Shown here: positions 1-10,243 of the stretch, one piece after another | How positions within the stretch are numbered: position 1 is the first letter of the stretch | Layout: each line of letters opens with the position of its first letter | Source: Betaproteobacteria bacterium HGW-Betaproteobacteria-7 | GTDB taxonomy: Bacteria > Pseudomonadota > Gammaproteobacteria > Burkholderiales > Rhodocyclaceae | Direction: 5' to 3' | DNA: 64,000 nt | Assembly (NCBI GenBank): GCA_002840765.1 | Contig: PHCE01000002.1 | Location: 1-64,000 of the forward strand | Position numbers and translations under genes: made by a program | Notes under the pieces: model-generated | Told to the model about the DNA's origin: nothing | The model's database searches: none | What the model saw: only the letters and a program-made list of their open reading frames with translations

Positions 1-759
1 CTTCATCGCGCCGCCGTACTGGCGGATCACCGCCAGCCATTCCTGCGGCACGCTGGAGGAGCCGTGCATGACCAGATGGGTATTCGGGATGCGGGCGTGA
101 ATGGCCTTGATGCGGTCGATGGCGAGGATTTCGCCGGTTGGCGGCCGGGTGAACTTGTAGGCGCCGTGACTGGTGCCGATGGCGATGGCCAGTGCATCGA
201 CACCGGTCTTGGCGACGAAGTCGGCGGCCTCTTCGGGGTCGGTCAGCATTTGCGCATGATCGAGCTTGCCGGCGGCACCGATGCCGTCTTCCTCACCGGC
301 CTCGCCGGTTTCCAGCGAACCCAGGCAGCCCAGTTCGCCTTCAACCGAGACGCCGATAGCGTGCGCCATCTCGACCACCTTGGCGGTGACCTCGACGTTG
401 TAGGCGTAGGAAGTCGGCGTCTTGCCGTCGGTACCGAGCGAGCCGTCCATCATCACGCTGGAGAAGCCGCTACGCATCGACTGCTGGCAGACGGCCGGCG
501 AGGTGCCGTGGTCCTGATGCAGGCATACCGGGATGTCCGGGTATTGCTCGATGGCAGCTTCGACCAGCTTGCGCAGGAAAGGCTCGCCGGCGTATTTGCG
601 GGCGCCGGCCGAGGCCTGCAGGATGACCGGGCTGTTGCAGGCCTCGGCGGCCTGCATGATGGCCTGGATCTGCTCCATGTTATTGACGTTGAAGGCGGGC
701 AGACCGTAGCTGTGTTCAGCAGCGTGGTCGAGCAGTTGACGCAGGGAAATCAGAGCCAT
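1..759 (-). CDS. fba: Fructose-1,6-bisphosphate aldolase, class II (3' end cut by window edge)
   Basis: Cleaves or forms fructose-1,6-bisphosphate (and sedoheptulose bisphosphate in the Calvin cycle) in the cytoplasm. The 253 codons present start [19 protein letters not shown] and contain the class II zinc-site motif HQDHGTS and later HGSSSVP, typical of the Calvin-type (CbbA) subgroup. A full protein is about 345-355 residues, so roughly 100 C-terminal residues lie beyond position 1. The gene begins 10 nt after the gap stop codon and is probably the last visible gene of the fbp-prkB-tkt-gap-fba operon. The family call is firm. That it is the Calvin paralogue rather than a general glycolytic copy is inferred from the operon. 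Confidence 0.95.
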   Translation of the reverse strand, partial: MALISLRQLLDHAAEHSYGLPAFNVNNMEQIQAIMQAAEACNSPVILQASAGARKYAGEPFLRKLVEAAIEQYPDIPVCLHQDHGTSPAVCQQSMRSGFSSVMMDGSLGTDGKTPTSYAYNVEVTAKVVEMAHAIGVSVEGELGCLGSLETGEAGEEDGIGAAGKLDHAQMLTDPEEAADFVAKTGVDALAIAIGTSHGAYKFTRPPTGEILAIDRIKAIHARIPNTHLVMHGSSSVPQEWLAVIRQYGGAMK

Positions 760-769
760 GGGTCTTTCC

Positions 770-1795
<1,026 letters not shown>

Positions 1796-1802
1796 TTAGT
1801 CA

Positions 1803-1843
1803 TTAGTTGTCAGTTGCTGGCTGACAACTAAAAGCTGGCAACT
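1803..1843. repeat. Dispersed palindromic repeat at the tkt 3' end (copy 1)
   Basis: TTAGTTGTCAG (1803-1813) and CTGACAACTAA (1821-1831) form a perfect 11-bp stem with a 7-nt loop. Overlapping this, CAGTTGCTGGCTG (1811-1823) and CTGGCAACT (1835-1843) match a second site at 39572-39611 downstream of purH. The tkt stop codon lies inside the right arm. This could be a REP-like element, an mRNA-stabilising hairpin between tkt and gap, or both. There is no T-run, so it is not an obvious terminator. Confidence 0.55.
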
Positions 1844-3890
1844 AGATATCGCCATCACTGCCGCATTCGCGGGCAATGGTTTCAACAACGACCTGGGCCA
1901 GGTGGACAGCGGTCAGACCAAAGCGTTCGTAGAGCGCCGGGGCCGGTGCGGACTCGCCGAATCGGTCGATGCCGAGCACCTCACCGGCCATGCCGACATA
2001 CTTGCGCCACGGGTCAGGATGGGCGGCCTCGATGGCGATGCGCGGCACGTCGGCGGGTAGCACCGATTTCTTCCAGCTCGCTTTCTGCCGGTCGAAGCGT
2101 TCGCAGCAGGGCATCGAGACGACGCGCACAGCCACGCCGTGGGTTGCCAGATCGCGTTGCGCCGCCAGGGCGATGCCGACTTCCGAGCCGGTGGCGATGA
2201 TCACCGCCTGCGGAGCCCCATCGGTGTCACTCAATACATAGCCGCCGCGGGCGATGTCATCGGCCCGGCCGGCACGGTCGCCGCATTGCTCAAGGTTCTG
2301 CCGGGAGAGGAAAAGGGCCGCCGGGCCGTCGCGCCGTTCCAGCGACTCGCTCCAGGCGACGGCGGTTTCCAGTTCGTCGCACGGCCGCCAGACGTCCAGC
2401 CCGGGAATCAGGCGCAGGCTGCCGACATGCTCGATCGGCTGGTGCGTCGGGCCGTCCTCGCCGAGGCCGATGGAGTCATGCGTCAGCACGTGGATGACGC
2501 GCTGCTGCATCAGGGCACTCATGCGGATGGCGTTGCGCGAGTAGTCCGAGAAGACGGCGAAGGTGCCCCCGTAGGGAATCAGCCCGCCGTGCAGGGCGAC
2601 GCCATTCATGATCGCCGTCATGCCGAATTCGCGCACACCATAGGAAAGGTAATTGGGCGTCTGCTCGGCCGGCGCACTGTGCCAGGCGATGCTGCCCTTG
2701 CCGGCAGTCAGGTTGGAACCGGTGAGGTCGGCCGAGCCGCCGAGCAGTTCCGGCACACGGTCGATCAGGAAATCCAGGCAGTTCTGCGAGGACTTGCGGC
2801 TGGCCACGCCGCCCTGGCGGTCGCCAGCGCGGGCCAGCAGTTCGCTGCGGATTTCCGACCAGTTTTCCGGCAGATCGCCGGTCTGGGTGCGCACAAACTC
2901 GGCAGCCAGCTCCGGGTGTTGCGAGCGATAGGCGGCGAAGCGGCTTTGCCAGGCGGCTTCGCTGGCGGCGCCAGCCGGCCGGGCATCCCAGGCGCTACGC
3001 AGTTCGTCGGGAACGACGAAGGGAGCATGCGGCCAGTCGAGCGCGGCGCGGGTGGCAGCGACCTCGGTGGCGCCCAGCGGCGCGCCATGCACGTCGTGGC
3101 TGCCGACCTTGTTCGGCGAACCCCAGCCGATCTGCGTGCGACAGACGATCAGCGTCGGCCGGCTGGCCTCGGCTTTGGCTTCGCCGATGGCGGCACTGAC
3201 GGCGGCGGCATCGTGGCCGTCGATCGGGCCGACGACGTGCCAGCCGTAGGCGCGGAAGCGGGCCGGCGTGTCGTCGCGGAACCAGCCTTCGACATGGCCG
3301 TCGATGGAGATGCCGTTGTCATCGTAGAAGCAGGTCAGCTTGTCCAGGCCCCAAACGCCGGCAAGCGAGGCGGCTTCGTGGCTGATGCCTTCCATCAGGC
3401 AGCCGTCGCCGACGAAGACCCAGGTGCGGTGATCGACGACGGTGTGCCCCGGCCGGTTGTAACGGCGGGCCTGCAACTGTTCGGCGAGGGCCATGCCGAC
3501 AGCGTTGGTCAGCCCCTGGCCGAGCGGCCCGGTGGTTGTCTCGATGCCCGGCGTGTGGCCAACTTCCGGATGGCCGGCAGTCCGGCTGCCGAGCTGGCGG
3601 AAGTTCTGCAACTCGCTCAACGGCAGGTCGTAGCCGGACAGATGCAGCAGGGCATAAATGAGCATCGAGCCGTGGCCGTTGGAAAGCACAAAGCGGTCGC
3701 GGTCCGACCACTGCGGATTGGCCGGGTTATGGCGCAGGTGGTCGCGCCACAGCACTTCGGCAATGTCAGCCATGCCCATCGGCGCGCCGGGATGCCCGGA
3801 TTTCGCCTTCTCGACGGCATCGATGGCGAGGAAGCGCAAGGCGTTGGCCAGTTCACGGCGGCTGGTGTTTTCGCTCGGGTTCACGTTCAT
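1842..3890 (-). CDS. tkt: Transketolase
   Basis: Thiamine-diphosphate enzyme moving two-carbon units among sugar phosphates in the regenerative part of the Calvin cycle and the pentose phosphate pathway. The 682 residues are full length. The N-terminal part has the substrate-binding motif SGHPGAPMG and the ThDP/metal motif beginning GDGCLMEG. The pyrimidine domain contains [17 protein letters not shown]. The start is an ATG with GGAG-like sequence upstream (CTGGAGACCCCCATG). It sits in the middle of the minus-strand cbb operon, separated from prkB by 108 nt that hold a repeat element. Confidence 0.97.
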   Translation of the reverse strand: MNVNPSENTSRRELANALRFLAIDAVEKAKSGHPGAPMGMADIAEVLWRDHLRHNPANPQWSDRDRFVLSNGHGSMLIYALLHLSGYDLPLSELQNFRQLGSRTAGHPEVGHTPGIETTTGPLGQGLTNAVGMALAEQLQARRYNRPGHTVVDHRTWVFVGDGCLMEGISHEAASLAGVWGLDKLTCFYDDNGISIDGHVEGWFRDDTPARFRAYGWHVVGPIDGHDAAAVSAAIGEAKAEASRPTLIVCRTQIGWGSPNKVGSHDVHGAPLGATEVAATRAALDWPHAPFVVPDELRSAWDARPAGAASEAAWQSRFAAYRSQHPELAAEFVRTQTGDLPENWSEIRSELLARAGDRQGGVASRKSSQNCLDFLIDRVPELLGGSADLTGSNLTAGKGSIAWHSAPAEQTPNYLSYGVREFGMTAIMNGVALHGGLIPYGGTFAVFSDYSRNAIRMSALMQQRVIHVLTHDSIGLGEDGPTHQPIEHVGSLRLIPGLDVWRPCDELETAVAWSESLERRDGPAALFLSRQNLEQCGDRAGRADDIARGGYVLSDTDGAPQAVIIATGSEVGIALAAQRDLATHGVAVRVVSMPCCERFDRQKASWKKSVLPADVPRIAIEAAHPDPWRKYVGMAGEVLGIDRFGESAPAPALYERFGLTAVHLAQVVVETIARECGSDGDI

Positions 3891-3925
3891 GGGGGTCTCC
3901 AGACGGGGTTTTCAGGCGGAGCGCC

Positions 3926-3990
3926 CGTCATTCCCCCGTAGGCGGGATCCAGACGTGCGCTCCGGGGTTCCCGCATGCGCGGGAACGACA
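3926..3990. repeat. Two-hairpin intergenic repeat between prkB and tkt
   Basis: Starts CGTCATTCCCCCG and ends CGCGGGAACGACA, so the ends are near-inverted copies. The right half contains GTTCCCGC-ATGC-GCGGGAAC (3967-3986), a perfect 8-bp stem with a 4-nt loop. The left half forms a weaker similar hairpin. The ATTCCC...GGGAA(T/C) design resembles widespread proteobacterial intergenic repeats such as the neisserial dRS3 type. It lies within an operon, so it may affect relative expression of prkB and tkt. Only this one copy is visible in the window. Confidence 0.6.
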
Positions 3991-3998
3991 AGCTGTTA

Positions 3999-4871
3999 TT
4001 AGGCCCGGCGCTTCTGATCCATCAGCCGCAAAACCATCGGCGTGAAGATCATCTGCATGGCCAGGCCCATCTTGCCGCCGGGCACCACCAAGGTGTTCGG
4101 GCGGGTCATCATGCCGCCGTGCAGGATGTCGACCAGGTACTGGAAATCGATACCCTTGGGATCAGCAAAGCGGATCACCACCATACTCTCATCAGCGCTC
4201 GGAATGTCACGGGCGATGAAGGGGTTGGAGGTATCGACAATGGGCACGCGCTGGAAATTGACGTGGGTACGCCCGAACTGAGGGCACAGATGGCTGACAT
4301 AGTCGGGCATCCGGCGGAGGATGGTGTCGGTCACCGCTTCCTGCGAATAGCCGCGCATCTTCTGGTCACGGTGCAGCTTCTGGATCCACTCCAGGTTGAT
4401 GATGGGCACGACGCCGACACAGAGATCGACCTGCCTTGCAATATCGATGCGCTCGTCGGCATAGGCGCCGTGCAGGCCTTCGTAGAACATCAGGTCGGTT
4501 TCGCCCTGAACTTCCTGCCAGGGCGTGAAGGTACCCGGATCCTGCTTCCACGGCGCCGCCTCGCCGGCATCGTGCAGGTACTTGCGCACCTTGCCGCCAC
4601 CGGTCGCGCCATAGTCGATGAACAGCTGCTGCAATTCTTCCAGCAGGTTGGCCTCCGGCCCGAAGTGGCTGAAGTTGCGGTTGCCGGCGGCTTCCTGGGA
4701 CTTCATCTCGGCGCGCATGGCTTGGCGGTCGTAGCGATGGAAGGAGTCACCCTCGACGATCTGGGCATTGAGCTTTTCGCGCCGGAAGATGTGCTGGAAA
4801 CTCTGCATCACGGTGCTGGTGCCGGCACCGGAGGAGCCGGTGATGGCGATGATTGGATGTTTGACGGACAT
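3999..4871 (-). CDS. prkB: Phosphoribulokinase (bacterial type)
   Basis: Phosphorylates ribulose-5-phosphate to ribulose-1,5-bisphosphate, the RuBisCO substrate, so it is diagnostic of the Calvin cycle. The 290-residue length fits the octameric proteobacterial (CbbP) type. The P-loop GSSGAGTST is at residues 12-20. EGDSFHRYDR follows, and a Walker-B-like segment lies around LMFYEGLHGAY. It begins 15 nt after the fbp stop codon, so the two are almost certainly co-transcribed. The call is firm because bacterial PRK is distinct from uridine kinase in length and in the FHRYDR motif. Confidence 0.97.
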   Translation of the reverse strand: MSVKHPIIAITGSSGAGTSTVMQSFQHIFRREKLNAQIVEGDSFHRYDRQAMRAEMKSQEAAGNRNFSHFGPEANLLEELQQLFIDYGATGGGKVRKYLHDAGEAAPWKQDPGTFTPWQEVQGETDLMFYEGLHGAYADERIDIARQVDLCVGVVPIINLEWIQKLHRDQKMRGYSQEAVTDTILRRMPDYVSHLCPQFGRTHVNFQRVPIVDTSNPFIARDIPSADESMVVIRFADPKGIDFQYLVDILHGGMMTRPNTLVVPGGKMGLAMQMIFTPMVLRLMDQKRRA

Positions 4872-4886
4872 TTCTGCGCTCCCTGG

Positions 4887-5966
4887 TTACTGGAAATTCG
4901 AGTTCTCGGTGCGGTACAGCGAGCGTTCGGCGAACAGCGGCGAGACGAAGGGGCGGTCGGTGCCGCTGTCGTACTCCTGGTGGTAGCGCTCGACGCGCTC
5001 GACCTCCTGCTTTGAGCCAAGCAGCACCGGCACGCGCTGGTGCAGGTCTTCCGGCGCGACGCCGAGGATACGCCCGCGCCCGGTACTGGCCGCGCCGCCG
5101 GCCTGCTCGATCAGCATGGCCATCGGGTTGGCTTCGTAAAGCAGGCGCAGGCGACCGGGTTTGGCGGGATCCTTGCTGTCCTTGGGATACATGAAGATGC
5201 CGCCGCGCATCAGGATGCGGTGCACCTCGGCAACCATCGAGGCGATCCAGCGCATGTTGAAATCGACACCACGGATGCCGGTCTTGCCAGCTTTGCATTC
5301 ACTGACGTAACGCTGCACCGGCGGTTCCCAGAAACGCTCGTTGGAGCTGTTGATGGCGAACTCGCGGGTCTCTTCCGGCACCCGGATATCCGCATGAGTG
5401 AGGATGAAGTTGCCGCTTTCGCGATCCAGCGTGAAGCCGTGCGTGCCGCTGCCGACGGTCAGCACCAGCATCGTCGACGGGCCGTAGATGGCGTAGCCGG
5501 CAGCGATCTGGCGATCACCAGGCTGCAGGTAGTCGGCGGTCTCGGCATCGCCGGCGGTTTCCCGCTGCAGGATGGAGAAGATGGTGCCGACCGAGACGTT
5601 GACGTCGCTGTTCGAGGAGCCGTCGAGCGGGTCGAAGATCAGCAGGTAGCGGCCACGCGGATACTGGTCGGGGATGCGGTAGGGCTCGTCCATTTCCTCG
5701 GAAGCCATGCCAGCCAGCTGGCCCCCCCACTCGCAGTGGCGCAGCAGCGCCTCGTTGGTCAGCACGTCGAGCTTCTTCTGCACCTCGCCCTGGACATTGG
5801 TCGAGTCCAGCGCCCCGGAGTAGCCGCTCAGGGCGCCCTTGCCGACCAGCGCCGAGATGGTCTTGACCGCTGCCGCAACGTCGATCAGCAGAGCGCCCAT
5901 CTCGCTGTGCTGGCCGCGGGTTTGTTCGATAACGAACTTGGAGAGGGTGGTGCGTCCGAATTGCAT
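4887..5966 (-). CDS. fbp: Fructose-1,6-bisphosphatase, class I
   Basis: Removes the 1-phosphate of fructose-1,6-bisphosphate; Calvin-operon copies often also act on sedoheptulose bisphosphate. The 359 residues carry the metal-binding signature FDPLDGSSN at residues 111-119, preceded by ASEEMD at 88-93. It is the first gene of the minus-strand operon leading to prkB, tkt, gap and fba. Its promoter lies in the 178-nt gap shared with the divergent cbbY gene, which holds a strong inverted repeat (6022-6071). Equivalent to cbbF. Confidence 0.96.
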   Translation of the reverse strand: MQFGRTTLSKFVIEQTRGQHSEMGALLIDVAAAVKTISALVGKGALSGYSGALDSTNVQGEVQKKLDVLTNEALLRHCEWGGQLAGMASEEMDEPYRIPDQYPRGRYLLIFDPLDGSSNSDVNVSVGTIFSILQRETAGDAETADYLQPGDRQIAAGYAIYGPSTMLVLTVGSGTHGFTLDRESGNFILTHADIRVPEETREFAINSSNERFWEPPVQRYVSECKAGKTGIRGVDFNMRWIASMVAEVHRILMRGGIFMYPKDSKDPAKPGRLRLLYEANPMAMLIEQAGGAASTGRGRILGVAPEDLHQRVPVLLGSKQEVERVERYHQEYDSGTDRPFVSPLFAERSLYRTENSNFQ

Positions 5967-6021
5967 GATGACTCCCTTAGACTGGCTTACTGCGATGAGG
6001 GCAAAGATAAGCCGGTTCTTA

Positions 6022-6071
6022 ATTAAGCAATAGTCAGTGTTTTTTACTAACTAATTAAGACATTGCTTAAT
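6022..6071. promoter_or_regulatory. Candidate CbbR operator between fbp and cbbY
   Basis: ATTAAGCAAT (6022-6031) and ATTGCTTAAT (6062-6071) are perfect 10-bp inverted arms separated by 30 bp of AT-rich DNA, in an otherwise GC-rich genome. The region also contains TTAATTAAG and CTAATTAAG words. LysR-family CbbR proteins bind AT-rich dyads spanning roughly 50 bp upstream of cbb operons, and a cbbR gene lies at 17309-18259. The repeat is directly visible. The CbbR link is inference. Confidence 0.5.
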
Positions 6072-6144
6072 ACGAAACCCCTTATCGCCGGCATCAGCAT
6101 TTCTGACTGGTTGCGCGAACGCCACCTCGCTATCGTAGGCCACC

Positions 6145-6846
6145 ATGGATACCTTGCTGGCAATCATCTTCGATGTCGACGGCACGCTCGCCGAAACCGA
6201 GCGCGACGGCCATCGTCCGGCTTTCAACCGGGCCTTCGCCGAGGCCGGACTGGACTGGCACTGGGACGAGGAACTGTACGGCCAGCTGCTGAGCGTGACC
6301 GGCGGCAAGGAGCGCATCCGCCATTTCGCCGAGCGCTACGCGCCGGAAGTGGCGGTCCGCCCTGATTTCCCCGCCCTGGTTCAGCGACTGCATGCAGCCA
6401 AGACGCGCCACTATGTGGAGATTGTGGACTCTGGCGCGCTGCCGCTGCGCCCGGGCGTCAGTGAGTTGATCGGTGCTGCGCGGCAGGCCGGCATCCGCCT
6501 GGCCATCGCCACCACCACTTCGCCGGAAAACGTTGACGCCCTGCTGCGTGCCAGCCTGGCGCCGGCGGCTGTTGACTGGTTTGAGGTCATTGGTGCCGGC
6601 GACATCGTGCCGGCCAAGAAGCCAGCGCCAGATATCTATCTATGGGTGCTCGAACGCCTGGGATTGCCGGCGACTGCCTGCTTCGCCATCGAGGATTCGG
6701 AGAATGGCCTGCTCGCCGCCCGCGCCGCCGGCCTGCCGACCGTGGTAACGGTCGGCGAGTACAGTCGTGGCCAGGACTTCAGCGGCGCCACGCTGATCGT
6801 CGAGCAACTGGACCAGGCGACGACGGACCTTCTGCTCGGCCGCTGA
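6145..6846 (+). CDS. cbbY: CbbY-family HAD phosphatase (probable xylulose-1,5-bisphosphate phosphatase)
   Basis: HAD hydrolase of 233 residues. The nucleophile motif is D10-V-D12-G-T, followed by ETERDGHRPAFN, the signature of CbbY proteins. Motif II lies in AIATTTSPEN, motif III around the KKPAPDIY lysine, and motif IV in AIEDSENG. Characterised CbbY enzymes dephosphorylate xylulose-1,5-bisphosphate, a misfire product that inhibits RuBisCO. Divergence from fbp across a shared regulatory gap supports that role here. The stop codon directly abuts the stop of the next, convergent gene. A beta-phosphoglucomutase-like activity is the main alternative. Confidence 0.85.
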   Translation: MDTLLAIIFDVDGTLAETERDGHRPAFNRAFAEAGLDWHWDEELYGQLLSVTGGKERIRHFAERYAPEVAVRPDFPALVQRLHAAKTRHYVEIVDSGALPLRPGVSELIGAARQAGIRLAIATTTSPENVDALLRASLAPAAVDWFEVIGAGDIVPAKKPAPDIYLWVLERLGLPATACFAIEDSENGLLAARAAGLPTVVTVGEYSRGQDFSGATLIVEQLDQATTDLLLGR

Positions 6847-8760
6847 TCAGACGCCGCCGACCGCGCTCGGCAGTTTCAGTCCGCCATCGCGAAAGGCATG
6901 GGAGGCCTGCTGATAGTAGGCAATGGCTTCAGCCAGCAATTCGCCATTGAGCGCCACCGGGGTCGCTTCGCCGCTCTCCGCATCGATGCGGAAGGCTTCG
7001 GCTCGCCGACGCGGCCCGAGAACGGTTAACACATCCCGCTTCAGGTAGCCGAGTTCCTGATAATTGCTGATCAGCGTGCGCTCGCCACCGGGCATCGGAT
7101 GCAGGATGGATTGGCCGAAAAACTTTTCCTGGCCGGGCAGGCCGAGCATCTCAAGCAAGGTCGGCGGGATGTCGATCTGGCTGAGCAGGCGGTCGTCGCG
7201 GCCGGGACGGATGATCTGCGGCCCATAGAAAATCGCCGGAATGTGGTAGCCCTCGACCGGCAGCCGTGTCTTGCCGGCCGCCGACGAGCAATGATCGGCG
7301 GTAACGACGAACAGGGTATCGGCAAACCACGGCTTGCGCCGCGCCGCCTCGATGAACTGGCCGATGGCGAAATCAGTGTATTTCACGGCGCCGCGGCGCT
7401 TGCCGGGCGAGGGAATATCGATGCGCTGGTCGGGATAGGTGAAGGGGCGGTGGTTGGAGGTGGTCATCACATGCGAGAAGAAAGGCTTGCCGCCGGCATG
7501 GGCGCGATCCGCCTCAGCCAGGGCATTGGCGAAGAGTGACTCGTCGGCGACGCCCCAGGCATTCTCAAAAACAACGGAAGTGGCCGGGAAATCCTTGCGG
7601 TCGACGACCCGGTAGCCATTGCCGGCGAAATAGGCGTTCATGTTGTCGAAGTAGCCGTAACCGCCATAGATGAACTGGCTCTCGAAGCCGGCCCGGGCGA
7701 GCAGGCCGCCGAGCGTCGTCAGCTTGTCGTTGCCCGGACGGCGGACGATCGCCTGGCCGGGAATCGGCGGCGTACCCAGGGAAAGCGCTTCCAGTCCGCG
7801 CACGGTGCGGGTACCGGTGGCATACAGGCGGCCGAGGAGCAGACCATCGGCGGCCAGGCGGTCAAGTTCAGGCGTCAGCCCCTCGTCGTTGCCGAAAGTA
7901 CCGAGATACTTGGCCGACAGGCTCTCGACGGAAATCAGCACGACGTTCTTCGGCCGCCGCAGCAGGAAATTGCTGGCGCCATCGGCGCTGCCGCTTTCTG
8001 GCAGGCGAACCTCCAGCTGCCGGAGGACGGCTGCCGCCTCGCTCTCCGGCAGGGTCCGGTAGAAACGGTCGTACGCCAGTTCGTTGCGCCGGAAGGCGGC
8101 AGCGAAGGTCATCAGGCCATTGCCTGCCAGTTCGTTGGCGAACATGTTGTCGGCGTGCTGCATGTGGTCGATGTTGCCCAGCCGGAAGGCGATGAAGGGC
8201 AGCAGCAAGGCGGTGGCGAACAGCGCCAGGCGCTGCCGAGTTGAGGGGGTGGTGGCCGGCCGGGTCAGTGGTCGGCGCAGCGCCCAGGTCAACGCAGCGG
8301 CCAGCAGGGCCAGCCCACTGACGATCAGACCAACCGGATAGGACTCGAATATATTGGCGATCACCTCCTGGGTGTAGATAAGGTAATCGACAGCGATGAA
8401 ATTGAAGCGCGTCTGGAATTCATCCCAGAACGTCCATTCGGCTACCGCGCCGAAGAGCAGCAGGAAGGTGGCTGAAAAGTACAGGAGCAGCCGTAGTGGG
8501 CCGTAAAGACGGCTGTTGCGCAGGCGCTCCGGGCAGAGGGCGCGCAGCAGCAATAGCGGTGTCAGTACCACCATCAGGGTCAGCAGGTCGAACCACAGGC
8601 CGCGCAGGAAAGCGCCCGGCCAGTAGGCAAGGGGCAGCGACTGCAGACCGGTGGCTAGTGCCAGGGCAAGACGGGTGAGCAGGGCGAGCCCGAGCACCAG
8701 GGCAGCAATAAGCAGCAGGAAGCCGCTGCGCGGCAGGAAGCGGGTGATTCGCTGAGTCAT
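6847..8760 (-). CDS. LtaS-like membrane sulfatase-fold phosphotransferase
   Basis: 637 residues from ATG 8760 (MTQRITRFLPRSGF); further upstream codons have no membrane character and are left out. The N-terminal ~200 residues contain about five hydrophobic segments. The rest is an alkaline-phosphatase-superfamily domain: the metal motif around VVLISVESLSAKYLG, a Thr nucleophile region GTRTVRGLEAL, and VVTADHCSS with metal-binding Asp-His. This matches the lipoteichoic-acid-synthase-like family, whose Gram-negative members transfer phosphoglycerol or phosphoethanolamine to periplasmic glycans or lipids. It is the last gene of a four-gene envelope cassette. Substrate unknown. Confidence 0.82.
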   Translation of the reverse strand: MTQRITRFLPRSGFLLLIAALVLGLALLTRLALALATGLQSLPLAYWPGAFLRGLWFDLLTLMVVLTPLLLLRALCPERLRNSRLYGPLRLLLYFSATFLLLFGAVAEWTFWDEFQTRFNFIAVDYLIYTQEVIANIFESYPVGLIVSGLALLAAALTWALRRPLTRPATTPSTRQRLALFATALLLPFIAFRLGNIDHMQHADNMFANELAGNGLMTFAAAFRRNELAYDRFYRTLPESEAAAVLRQLEVRLPESGSADGASNFLLRRPKNVVLISVESLSAKYLGTFGNDEGLTPELDRLAADGLLLGRLYATGTRTVRGLEALSLGTPPIPGQAIVRRPGNDKLTTLGGLLARAGFESQFIYGGYGYFDNMNAYFAGNGYRVVDRKDFPATSVVFENAWGVADESLFANALAEADRAHAGGKPFFSHVMTTSNHRPFTYPDQRIDIPSPGKRRGAVKYTDFAIGQFIEAARRKPWFADTLFVVTADHCSSAAGKTRLPVEGYHIPAIFYGPQIIRPGRDDRLLSQIDIPPTLLEMLGLPGQEKFFGQSILHPMPGGERTLISNYQELGYLKRDVLTVLGPRRRAEAFRIDAESGEATPVALNGELLAEAIAYYQQASHAFRDGGLKLPSAVGGV

Positions 8761-8812
8761 GATTCCACTATGGCAAGTTGAGATCGGTAGCGCCCGAGGC
8801 GCTGGTGCGGCG

Positions 8813-9517
8813 CTACAGTTCAGCGCTAGCCGGCCGGTGCGCAGCGGCCATGGCTCGCTGATAGGCAGCCAGCAGCAATGCCCAGTCAGCCTCTGGCATG
8901 GCACCACGGTGCCGGGCCAACTGCCCGATGTCGCGCTGCGAGGCACCAGCTACCGTCAGCCGACGGCGCGCTTTTTCCAGGTCGATCAGGGCAACCCCGG
9001 CACTGCCATCGGCTGGGGCGGCGACGAAGATGTGTTTGGCGTAAAGGCAGCCGTGTTGCCAGCGATGACGATGCAGGCGCGCCAGACAATCGGCCAGACA
9101 TTCGAGCACGGCCTGCCGCTGTTCGCCGGAGGCCTTGGCAGCAGGCCCGGCATACCATTCATCGAGGCTGCAGTAACCTTCCAGGCGCCGCGTGACCAAC
9201 AGAGCCTGCCAACCCGCCGGCGTCTTGCGCGCGGCTCCGTAAACAACTTGCGGAACTGGCAGCCCGATATCAGCCAATGCCCGGTAGGCTTGCAGTTCGC
9301 GCAGGGCCGTGGGCTGCCCCCACGGATGACGCAGCGAGCGGTAAAGATGGCCGCTCTGCCGCTTGCAATAGAGAAACTCATTGCCGCGCACGATCAGCTG
9401 CACGCCGCTGTCGCCACCCCGCCGCAGATTTGGCGGCTCGACCCACTGACCTTTGGCCAGCCACCAGTTGTCAAAATCGGCCGGCATCGGGTCGGTTAGG
9501 GAACGGGTCGCCATCAT
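8813..9517 (-). CDS. Lipopolysaccharide core kinase-like protein (InaA/WaaP family)
   Basis: 234 residues. It shows the kinase-like fold of the InaA/RfaP group: ELQAYRALADIGLPVP in the small lobe, a catalytic-loop region RHRWQHGCLYAKHIFV, and the family hallmark IDLEKARR. Relatives phosphorylate sugars of the lipopolysaccharide inner core on the cytoplasmic face. The start ATG immediately follows the stop of the upstream methyltransferase (TGAATG), indicating translational coupling. Position between a methyltransferase and two sulfatase-fold membrane proteins supports an envelope role. The acceptor is unknown. Confidence 0.8.
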   Translation of the reverse strand: MMATRSLTDPMPADFDNWWLAKGQWVEPPNLRRGGDSGVQLIVRGNEFLYCKRQSGHLYRSLRHPWGQPTALRELQAYRALADIGLPVPQVVYGAARKTPAGWQALLVTRRLEGYCSLDEWYAGPAAKASGEQRQAVLECLADCLARLHRHRWQHGCLYAKHIFVAAPADGSAGVALIDLEKARRRLTVAGASQRDIGQLARHRGAMPEADWALLLAAYQRAMAAAHRPASAEL

Positions 9518-10213
9518 TCAGGCGGCTGCCTGCTTGCGCAGGGTATATACGCGCCACATGGCGTAGCCGGGAAGGAAGTCCTGATGGCCGAGGATGGCGA
9601 AGCCGGCTTGGCGGAACTCCGCCTCGATGGTTTCCCGGGCGATGATGAAGCGGTTCTGGTTGGCCTGGCCGCCGAGCTGCTGCTGGCGCCGCTCCTCCAG
9701 CCGCCGGCGGCGCCAGGCCTTGACGTTGCCGTCCACCCACAGCGAGACGATCAGCGTGTCGCGGCTGACCCGGTGGAACTCGCGCAGCATCGCCAGGCGA
9801 TGCGCCGGATCGGCCACGTGATGCAACAGACGCATGCAGAAAACACAATCGACAGTCTGGTCGTCGAGATCGATCTCGAAAGCCGAGGTCTGAAAGGTAC
9901 GCACGCGGGAAACGATCTCGGGACTCTGCGCCTGACGGGCGGTGGCGATCATTTCGGCGGAATTGTCAGCGGCCAGGATGCGCCGGTCCTCGCGCTCGGC
10001 CAGCAAGGGCCAGAAACGGCCAGCACCGCAGGGCAAATCGAGCACAACTTCAGGGTCACCAGCCCGCTCCAGAGCCTTCCGGGCGAGTTGCTGGTCGCGC
10101 CAATTGGACAGGCGGCGGGCAATGCCGTCCTGATGCTTGTGCAGATATTGCAGGGCGTGATCGCGGTCGTACTTGCGGGAAAACTCGAGTTCTACGGGCT
10201 GTGATTTGGGCAT
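9518..10213 (-). CDS. Class I SAM-dependent methyltransferase
   Basis: 231 residues. The SAM-binding motif I is VVLDLPCGAGRFW (around residues 55-67), an acidic residue follows in ILAADNSAEM, and motif IV region is VDCVFCMRLLHHV, all typical of Methyltransf_11-type enzymes. The basic helix AWRRRRLEERRQQQ near residue 170 is distinctive. It lies 114 nt downstream of the YejM-like gene and is coupled to the kinase gene after it. Ubiquinone-type or lipid or sugar methylation are all possible. The cassette suggests an envelope glycolipid substrate, but this is inference. Confidence 0.75.
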   Translation of the reverse strand: MPKSQPVELEFSRKYDRDHALQYLHKHQDGIARRLSNWRDQQLARKALERAGDPEVVLDLPCGAGRFWPLLAEREDRRILAADNSAEMIATARQAQSPEIVSRVRTFQTSAFEIDLDDQTVDCVFCMRLLHHVADPAHRLAMLREFHRVSRDTLIVSLWVDGNVKAWRRRRLEERRQQQLGGQANQNRFIIARETIEAEFRQAGFAILGHQDFLPGYAMWRVYTLRKQAAA

Positions 10214-10243
10214 ATCGGGCCTTGAAAAAAGAATGAAAACCTC

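Noticed and set aside
2139-3941. 600-codon open frame on the plus strand opposite transketolase
   Set aside because: Antisense shadow of a GC-rich gene; the peptide lacks recognisable motifs, while tkt is unmistakable on the other strand.
8761-8946. 62-residue N-terminal extension of the LtaS-like protein
   Set aside because: It overlaps the kinase gene and lacks hydrophobic or conserved sequence; MTQRITRF at 8760 starts a normal membrane protein.
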